A stretch of 64,000 nt of DNA, taken from the NCBI GenBank assembly GCA_016192995.1, contig JACPTB010000004.1, positions 1 to 64,000 of the forward strand, written 5' to 3'. The notes under the pieces were generated by a model. That model worked only from the letters and a program-made list of their open reading frames with translations, was not told the origin of the DNA and did not search any database. Of this stretch, positions 58,315 through 64,000 are shown in pieces. Positions within the stretch are counted from its first letter, which is position 1; each line of letters begins with the position of its first letter. This DNA is from Candidatus Woesearchaeota archaeon. GTDB taxonomy: Archaea > Nanobdellota > Nanobdellia > Woesearchaeales > DSVV01. Position numbers and translations under genes: made by a program.

Positions 58315-58665
58315 ATGAAAACAGCTTTAAAACAGCCTTATCAACAATTTTTTGGGACATTAGCTAATCAAGTACGATTGGAACTAATTGAGTTACTCAT
58401 CAGGGACAAAAGCAATGTTACTAATCTACAGCAAAAATTAAAATATGACCAATCTACTATCTCACATAGCTTGCGAAGATTAGAAGAATGCGGTTTTGTG
58501 ACTGTTGAACAAAAAGGCAAAGAACGAATTTACTCAATAAATGCCAAAACAATAAAACCATTATTCATGTTAATGCAAACACATATAGATATGTATTGTA
58601 AACATGTCGTTGAAAAGAAAGCATTAAAACATATAGCGCAATTAGGGGTGACAGCATGTCATTAA
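58315..58665 (+). CDS. ArsR-family metal-responsive regulator
   Basis: 116 aa. Winged helix (PYQQFFGTLANQVRLELIEL, YDQSTISHSLRRLEECGFVT) of the ArsR family. Cys and His for metal are few (Cys 64 approx in ECGF; CKH and H near the end), so metal sensing probably uses the C-terminal MYCKHVVEKK part. Starts the copper gene cluster; the next gene overlaps its end by 10 bases. Confidence 0.88.
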   Translation: MKTALKQPYQQFFGTLANQVRLELIELLIRDKSNVTNLQQKLKYDQSTISHSLRRLEECGFVTVEQKGKERIYSINAKTIKPLFMLMQTHIDMYCKHVVEKKALKHIAQLGVTACH

Positions 58666-58871
58666 TGAAATTCCAGGTTGAAGGAATGCACTGTAAAAGC
58701 TGCAAGATGCTGGTGCAAGATTCTTTAGAAGAGCTTGGAGCTAATGTAGTCTCTATTGAAGTAGATGAAAAAAAGAAACAAGGCAGGATAATCGTCAATA
58801 CTACGTTGGATCAACAAAAGATTATAGAAGCTATTGAAAAAGAAGGCAGCTATAAAGTAAAGAGGATATAA
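58656..58871 (+). CDS. copZ: HMA-domain copper chaperone (CopZ-like)
   Basis: 71 aa. One heavy-metal-associated domain: GMHCKSCKMLVQDSLEELGA with CxxC metal site, then the beta-alpha-beta fold. Would carry Cu(I) to the ATPase. Starts inside the regulator gene. Confidence 0.88.
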   Translation: MSLMKFQVEGMHCKSCKMLVQDSLEELGANVVSIEVDEKKKQGRIIVNTTLDQQKIIEAIEKEGSYKVKRI

Positions 58872-58893
58872 ATGTATAACATCGGTGTAAGCT

Positions 58894-59817
58894 ATGAAAC
58901 AAAGAATATATTGCCCTGATATTACCTGTGAGAGTTGTGTAAAAGTCTTAACCAATGCATTCAGTAAATTACAGGGTATTGAAAATGTCATTATAAAAGA
59001 TCGTTATATTGATGTAACCTTTGATGAAACATTAATAAAACTTGAAAATATTACGCAAACGATCAAAGACAAAGGTTATCGCGCAATTCTTGGCGAAGAA
59101 AAAAGAAAAACGATAACTGAGCGGGCAAAAGAATTTTTGAAGGATAAAAAGAAATATGAAGTAGAATATTTAATGTTAAAAAATATCAGCATTACCTTTG
59201 TACTTATGTTATTTATCGAAGGTATTGTTGTTTTTTACAAACATAAAACAAATACTGAATTCTTGACAACCTATGGAGTGTGGTTGTTGTATCTTGCAAT
59301 ATCTATAGCAACTTTAGGCGGAGCAATCTGGCATATTAAAGCATACAAAACACAATACACTTGTATGATTGGCATGATGATTGGCATGACTATTGGTATG
59401 CAATCTGGGCTACTGATTGGTTCTATTATTGGCGCAACAAATGGTTTTTTTATTGGCGCATTAACCGGAATGCTCCTTGGCGCAGGGATTGGAGCATATT
59501 GTGGAAAATGCTGCGGCATCATGGGATTAATGGAAGGGCTTATGGCTGGGGTTATGGGCGGCACTATGGGACCAATGATAAGTTTAATGATGTTTAATGA
59601 TCATTTAGTGTGGTTTATGCCTTTTTTTATAGCATTAAACATGTTAGTTCTCTTTGGATTATCATATATGATTTATGAAGAGGCTGTTGAGGATAATGAA
59701 AATATTATTCGCCAGCCGATGCAATTAGGGGATTTTTTTATCAACTGCAGCATAGTCTTATTACTATTAACTGGCGTCATGCTCTATGCGCCGCCATCAG
59801 TATTTATAGGTGGATAA
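58894..59817 (+). CDS. HMA-domain membrane protein with Met/Gly-rich channel-like region
   Basis: 307 aa. N-terminal HMA domain (Cys 7, then [10 protein letters not shown] with Cys 12/15). Membrane segments from about 105, followed by a long Gly/Met-rich membrane part ([37 protein letters not shown]) with about fifteen Met and CC. Then two more segments. Met and Cys in membrane helices suit Cu(I). Lies between CopZ and CopA. I know no named family. Confidence 0.75.
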   Translation: MKQRIYCPDITCESCVKVLTNAFSKLQGIENVIIKDRYIDVTFDETLIKLENITQTIKDKGYRAILGEEKRKTITERAKEFLKDKKKYEVEYLMLKNISITFVLMLFIEGIVVFYKHKTNTEFLTTYGVWLLYLAISIATLGGAIWHIKAYKTQYTCMIGMMIGMTIGMQSGLLIGSIIGATNGFFIGALTGMLLGAGIGAYCGKCCGIMGLMEGLMAGVMGGTMGPMISLMMFNDHLVWFMPFFIALNMLVLFGLSYMIYEEAVEDNENIIRQPMQLGDFFINCSIVLLLLTGVMLYAPPSVFIGG

Positions 59818-59818
59818 C

Positions 59819-62026
59819 ATGGAACAAGAAAAATCTGAAAAAATAAAGATGCATGTTAAAAAAGCAGAGTTTAGCATTCAAGGAATGACCTGCCAGAGTT
59901 GTGTCAGTGTTATTGAACGAGGATTAAAAAAACTAGAAGGCATACAAAATCCCGTAGTAAATCTTGCAACAGAAAAAGCCTCAGTTTACTTTGATCCAAA
60001 CAAAATAACTGAACAACAAATAGCAGAAGCAATCTCTAAAAGAGGCTATAAAGCATCAGTAACGACTGGAAAAAGCAGCGCTGATACTGAAGCAAAAAAA
60101 AGGAAGGAAGAAATTAATCATTTAAAAAGTAAATTCTACTTCAGTTTACTCTTCACTATTCCTGCATTTATCATTGCTATGGTGTTGGGATGGTTTAATA
60201 TCGAACTCCCTTATAAAGAATATATGCTATGGATTCTTGCAACGCCGGTGCAGTTTTTTTCAGGATGGGAATTTTATAAAGGAACATGGCAAGCTTTGAA
60301 AAACAAAAGCGCCAATATGGATACTCTTGTCGCAATCGGCACCAGTGCAGCCTATTTTTATAGTGTGTATGTTATTTTGTTTCTACCAGAACAAGGTCAA
60401 TATTTTGAAATTGCCGCTATATTAATCACCTTCATTTTAATGGGAAAATTGCTTGAAGCTATAGCTAAAGGTAAAACTTCTGAGGCAATACGAAAATTAA
60501 TGAGTTTATCACCGAAAATTGCAACGGTTATAAGAAATGGCAAAGAGATGAAAATTCCTGTTGATGAAGTTATTGTAGGAGATAGTATTCTCGTAAAACC
60601 AGGTGAAAAAATCCCTGTTGATGGGATCGTACTTGACGGTCATTCTGCGGTAAATGAAAGCATGATTACTGGCGAAAGCATTCCTGTTGAGAAGAAGAAA
60701 GGAGACCATGTCATTGGCGCAACCATGAATAAGACTGGAAGCTTCACTTTTAAAGCTGAAAAAGTTGGAGCTGATACGACACTCGCGCATATTGTTAAAT
60801 TAATTGAAGAAGCGCAAACAAAAAAAGCCCCTATTCAGCGGTTTGCAGATATTATTTCCGCCTATTTTGTACCAAGTGTTATTGTGATTGCTTTTATCAC
60901 CTTTTTCGCTTGGTATTTGGGAATAGAAAAGCAATTTTCTTTTGCGTTATTAACAGCTGTTGCGGTGTTAGTAATTGCTTGCCCTTGCACCCTTGGATTG
61001 GCAACACCAACAGCAATTATGATTGGCACTGGTATGGGTGCAAGAAAAGGTATTTTGATTAAAGGTGGAGGCGCGCTGGAAACTGCCCATAAAATAAAAT
61101 TTGTTATTTTTGATAAGACTGGGACCATAACGAACGGAACGCCTGAAATTACCGATATTATAACTCTCAACAATAGCACTGAAAAAAAAGTTTTGGAAGA
61201 TGCTGCTTCAATTGAAAAATTATCTGAACATCCTTTAGCTGAAGCAATAGTAAAAAAGGCAAAAGAGCAACATATGGCATTGAAAAAACCTAGTCATTTC
61301 AAAGCAATTCCAGGACATGGTGTTATGGCAAATATTGGTCAAGAGAAATATTATTTTGGCAACAATAAACTGATGAAAAAATTTAATATAAATTTCAATC
61401 AATATATTGATAGGCTTACTGGATTAGAAGATGAAGGAAAAACTGCAATGATTTTAGCAAAAGGCAAAAAAGTGATAGGCATTATTGCTGTCGCTGATAC
61501 TATAAAAGAAACATCTCAGCATGCTGTTGCTGCTTTAGAAAGAATGAAGATAAAGGTATTTATGATTACTGGCGACAATGAAAGAACTGCCCAAGCAATA
61601 GCAAAACAAGCTGGTATAAGGAATGTGTTTGCTGAAGTTTTGCCTGAAGATAAAGCAAATTATGTAAAAAAACTTCAGAGAAAAGGAAAAGTTGCCATGG
61701 TTGGCGATGGCATTAACGATGCTCCAGCTATTGCGCAGGCAAATATTGGCATTGCCATGGGTTCTGGCACTGATGTAGCTATGGAAACAGGCAATATAGT
61801 GTTAATGAGGAATGATTTGCGCGATGTTGCACGAGCAATACGCTTAAGTAAATTGACTATGGCAAAAATAAAGCAAAATATGTTTTGGGCTTTTTTTTAT
61901 AACACTGCAGGCATTCCCATTGCTGCGCTGGGATTATTAAATCCCATGATTGCCGGAGGCGCAATGGCATTAAGCAGCGTTTCAGTTGTCTCAAATTCAT
62001 TGTTGTTAAGAATGAAAAGAATATAA
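59819..62026 (+). CDS. copA: Copper-transporting P1B-type ATPase
   Basis: 735 aa from the ATG at 59819. HMA domain 15-80 with [11 protein letters not shown] (388-390, IACPCTLG) in the sixth membrane segment, the mark of Cu(I)/Ag(I) pumps; phosphorylation site DKTGT (from 432); [14 protein letters not shown] (from 629). Exports copper from the cell. GTG at 59810 is a weaker start. Follows the HMA membrane protein by one base. Confidence 0.97.
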   Translation: MEQEKSEKIKMHVKKAEFSIQGMTCQSCVSVIERGLKKLEGIQNPVVNLATEKASVYFDPNKITEQQIAEAISKRGYKASVTTGKSSADTEAKKRKEEINHLKSKFYFSLLFTIPAFIIAMVLGWFNIELPYKEYMLWILATPVQFFSGWEFYKGTWQALKNKSANMDTLVAIGTSAAYFYSVYVILFLPEQGQYFEIAAILITFILMGKLLEAIAKGKTSEAIRKLMSLSPKIATVIRNGKEMKIPVDEVIVGDSILVKPGEKIPVDGIVLDGHSAVNESMITGESIPVEKKKGDHVIGATMNKTGSFTFKAEKVGADTTLAHIVKLIEEAQTKKAPIQRFADIISAYFVPSVIVIAFITFFAWYLGIEKQFSFALLTAVAVLVIACPCTLGLATPTAIMIGTGMGARKGILIKGGGALETAHKIKFVIFDKTGTITNGTPEITDIITLNNSTEKKVLEDAASIEKLSEHPLAEAIVKKAKEQHMALKKPSHFKAIPGHGVMANIGQEKYYFGNNKLMKKFNINFNQYIDRLTGLEDEGKTAMILAKGKKVIGIIAVADTIKETSQHAVAALERMKIKVFMITGDNERTAQAIAKQAGIRNVFAEVLPEDKANYVKKLQRKGKVAMVGDGINDAPAIAQANIGIAMGSGTDVAMETGNIVLMRNDLRDVARAIRLSKLTMAKIKQNMFWAFFYNTAGIPIAALGLLNPMIAGGAMALSSVSVVSNSLLLRMKRI

Positions 62027-62063
62027 TAAAAAACAGATTATGGGTAAAACTAAGAGGTGAAAA

Positions 62064-62954
62064 ATGAATAAAACAATAGTTACCATTCTTAGTCTTATAG
62101 TTGTCTTAGCCATTATAGTAACAATATTACTACAAAAAAACGATAATGATAGTGATGTAAATTTAAAGCAAGTAAATTCAATTTCCCATATTCATGGAAT
62201 AGCTGTTGACAAGGAAGATAGCTCTAAATTATACATTGCAACACACCATGGATTATATGTACTAATAAATGACACGGGATTATATAAAATAGGAGAGAGT
62301 GAAGATGATTTTATGGGTTTTTCTCTTGATCCTAAGAATGCAAACGTATTTTACCGCAGTGGTCATCCTGAATCTGGAGGAAACTTAGGATTTCAAAGAT
62401 CAGATGATCAAGGTCATACCTGGAAGAAGATTTCTGATGGAGTTAATGGTCCTGTTGATTTTCATGTGATGGTGGTTCATCCTGCAAATCCAAATAGTAT
62501 CTCTGGATGGTATAATGGAGCACTTCAACAAAGTAATGACCAAGGAAAAGCATGGAATTTATTGAAAGCTAACCTTCCTTTGGTATTTGTGTTGGCAGGA
62601 GATCCCATAAACGAGAGTAGAATATATGCAGGCACTGTAGATGGGTTAATGGTTAGTGATGATAAAGGTTATTCGTGGGTATCAGCATCTGAGCAATTTC
62701 AAAACAACATGGTAGTTGCACTTGCAATCCATACAAAAGATCCAAATATTATGCTCTCTTTTTCAAAACTATTAGGGTTGGCAAAAAGTACTGATGGTGG
62801 TAAAACATGGAAAAAGAATTCGTTATTTGATAATGACATAGTATTACACATAACCTTTGATAGTAATAACCCTGGAATAGTGTATCTTGCTACAAAAGAC
62901 AATAGTATTTATAAAAGTCTTGATACAGGAAATACCTGGAAGAAAATAAGATAA
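62064..62954 (+). CDS. Membrane-anchored beta-propeller (BNR/VPS10-like) protein
   Basis: 296 aa. N-terminal membrane segment 6-24, then repeated Ser-D-D-x-G-x-x-W blades (RSDDQGHTWKK, QSNDQGKAWNL, VSDDKGYSWVS, KSTDGGKTWKK, KSLDTGNTWKK): five Asp-box repeats. Extracytoplasmic. HisIleHis near residue 45 (SHIHGIA) is at the first blade. Follows copA by 37 bases, so it may serve metal handling; substrate unknown. Confidence 0.82.
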   Translation: MNKTIVTILSLIVVLAIIVTILLQKNDNDSDVNLKQVNSISHIHGIAVDKEDSSKLYIATHHGLYVLINDTGLYKIGESEDDFMGFSLDPKNANVFYRSGHPESGGNLGFQRSDDQGHTWKKISDGVNGPVDFHVMVVHPANPNSISGWYNGALQQSNDQGKAWNLLKANLPLVFVLAGDPINESRIYAGTVDGLMVSDDKGYSWVSASEQFQNNMVVALAIHTKDPNIMLSFSKLLGLAKSTDGGKTWKKNSLFDNDIVLHITFDSNNPGIVYLATKDNSIYKSLDTGNTWKKIR

Positions 62955-62969
62955 GAAATTGAATCTAAA

Positions 62970-64000
62970 CTATTCTTTAACAAGTTGTTTATCTTGTATT
63001 TTTACCATCACCATGGGTAATAATGGTCTTCGAGAATTTCTAACATCAATATCCCCTGCTAAACCTTCAAAATTACTGAGATTAAGAATAGACTTAGGTA
63101 GATCACCCTTAAGATGACTTTGCCAGATCAGTTTGATAACATCATAACCAAATCCTGCTTCAGCATTTGCATCAGTTTTTGCAAATAAATTCTCGAAACG
63201 TTTATTTTGGTCAGTTCCTTCAATCATAAACAAAGGTGCTGCAGCATAAACACCTTCTAGTGTTGGAACAGTTTTATGCTGATTAGTTGCAACAGGAGTA
63301 TCAGTAAAAACAATAATGCCTGAATATTGTTCTTTAAGTTCTTTAACAATGGTATCTGGTCGTAGGTCAAAAACATAGACTGCTTCTGGTTGTTGAGCAG
63401 CAAGTTTTGTAATAACAGTTTTATGATCAGTATCTGTTGGAAGATAATATTCTATTCCTGTAACGGTAATTCCTTGTTCACCAAATTTCTTCTGAGCAAT
63501 GTCCATTAAAGCATGGCCTGCCTCAATATTTTGGCTGAGCAAACCAACTTTTGTTATATCACTTTTCTTAAAAAAATCAACTGCTATACTTGTTAAGGTA
63601 TCAGGAGTCTGAAAATATTGATACACATTATTATACTGCTGAAAATCTGCATAGGTTAAAGAAGTAACAACAGGAATATTTTCTTCCGCAGCAAGAGGAA
63701 TAATTGCTGCTGATGCTCCTGACATTGTCGTAAAAATAACATCTGGTTTTGAAGCAACAAGAGCATGATAAGCGGTTAATGCTTCTTTTGGGTCATTTTT
63801 ATTATCTTCAACAACAAGCTTGATTTTTGCTCCTTGATTAGCAAGTTCTTCAACTGCTTTCTCTGCGCCAAGAATAACATGAGTGCCGTGAACAGCAGCT
63901 GGTCCTGTTAAAGTGGCTAAAATACCTATGGTAAATTCCTTGCCTTGATCTTTAAGATTCTTATCACTTTCTTGTTTACTACAACTCACAACGACAAAGA
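62970..64000 (-). CDS. ABC-transporter substrate-binding lipoprotein (Leu/Ile/Val type), partial
   Basis: The gene runs off the right edge; at least 343 codons are visible. The first visible residues (FVVVSC, then SKQES) look like the end of a lipoprotein signal peptide with lipobox Cys, so the start is just outside the window. GILATLTGPAAVHGTHVILG and VVEDNKNDPKEALTAYHALV match periplasmic-binding-protein group 6 (LivJ-like). Binds an amino acid or similar solute outside the membrane. Convergent with the propeller gene. Confidence 0.9.
   Translation of the reverse strand, partial: FVVVSCSKQESDKNLKDQGKEFTIGILATLTGPAAVHGTHVILGAEKAVEELANQGAKIKLVVEDNKNDPKEALTAYHALVASKPDVIFTTMSGASAAIIPLAAEENIPVVTSLTYADFQQYNNVYQYFQTPDTLTSIAVDFFKKSDITKVGLLSQNIEAGHALMDIAQKKFGEQGITVTGIEYYLPTDTDHKTVITKLAAQQPEAVYVFDLRPDTIVKELKEQYSGIIVFTDTPVATNQHKTVPTLEGVYAAAPLFMIEGTDQNKRFENLFAKTDANAEAGFGYDVIKLIWQSHLKGDLPKSILNLSNFEGLAGDIDVRNSRRPLLPMVMVKIQDKQLVKE

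Noticed and set aside
59271-59597. Reading frames in other phases of the Met-rich membrane protein
   Set aside because: Repetitive Gly/Met codons leave other phases open; composition is not protein-like.
1-64000. CRISPR array, rRNA genes or replication origin
   Set aside because: No regularly spaced repeats, no rRNA-like segment and no origin-recognition gene or repeat cluster were seen.

Overview
The window is AT-rich archaeal DNA. Evidence: the archaeal order of the ribosomal-protein supercluster, with L32e, L19e, L34e, L14e, S4e, aIF1 and RNase P protein Rpp29 in it; TATA boxes about 25-35 bp before genes; BHB-type tRNA introns; archaeal two-subunit PheRS; and membrane proteins with pilin-like N-termini. 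Small Lys/Glu-rich proteins and many short TM-anchored surface proteins suggest a DPANN archaeon close to Woesearchaeota or Pacearchaeota. That placement is inference.

Layout. 1-1600 (minus): start of an operon with an Mrr-like restriction nuclease, a small winged-helix-like protein and a Bro-N protein cut by the window edge. 1816-1933: tRNA-Arg(UCU) with a non-canonical intron. 2252-18704 (plus): ribosomal supercluster L3 to L15, SecY and an EMC3/YidC-like insertase, then a DsbA-fold/S-layer-like fusion, L34e and L14e. 19506-27091: PheRS beta and alpha, small membrane proteins, an RBBP9-like hydrolase, a TrmB-type regulator divergent from an SGNH hydrolase, and TrpRS. 27124-33647: secreted or membrane-anchored proteins, an OB-fold ssDNA-binding protein, tRNA-Phe with a T-loop intron, and a prenyl diphosphate synthase. 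33712-41278: SMC, an Lrp-type regulator, a BshA-like glycosyltransferase and RNase HII.

41279-46158 is rich in repeats: two copies of a 160-bp palindromic element flanked by 9-bp direct repeats, a second inverted-repeat element, and a 108-bp duplication. They surround a 1272-aa surface protein and initiator tRNA-Met.

47112-53842: tRNA-Ser(GCU), which I read as having two introns, with a 6.6-kb integrated element joined to its 3' end. A 12-bp copy of the tRNA end lies at the far boundary. The element carries a tyrosine integrase translationally coupled to a serine recombinase, a proteasome-like Ntn hydrolase, a minus-strand operon with an AbrB-like regulator and a CPFC-type DsbA protein, and membrane proteins.

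53895-57664 holds toxin-antitoxin-like genes (PIN, VapC, RHH, a nucleotidyltransferase with a RelE-like partner). 58246-62954 is a copper cluster (ArsR regulator, CopZ-like chaperone, Met-rich HMA membrane protein, CopA ATPase, beta-propeller protein). The window ends in a lipoprotein of the branched-chain amino acid ABC-transporter type. The most notable features are the unusual tRNA introns (three of four tRNA genes), the integrated element, the constant-core/variable-arm palindromic element, and the redox-dead DsbA/S-layer fusion inside the ribosomal region.
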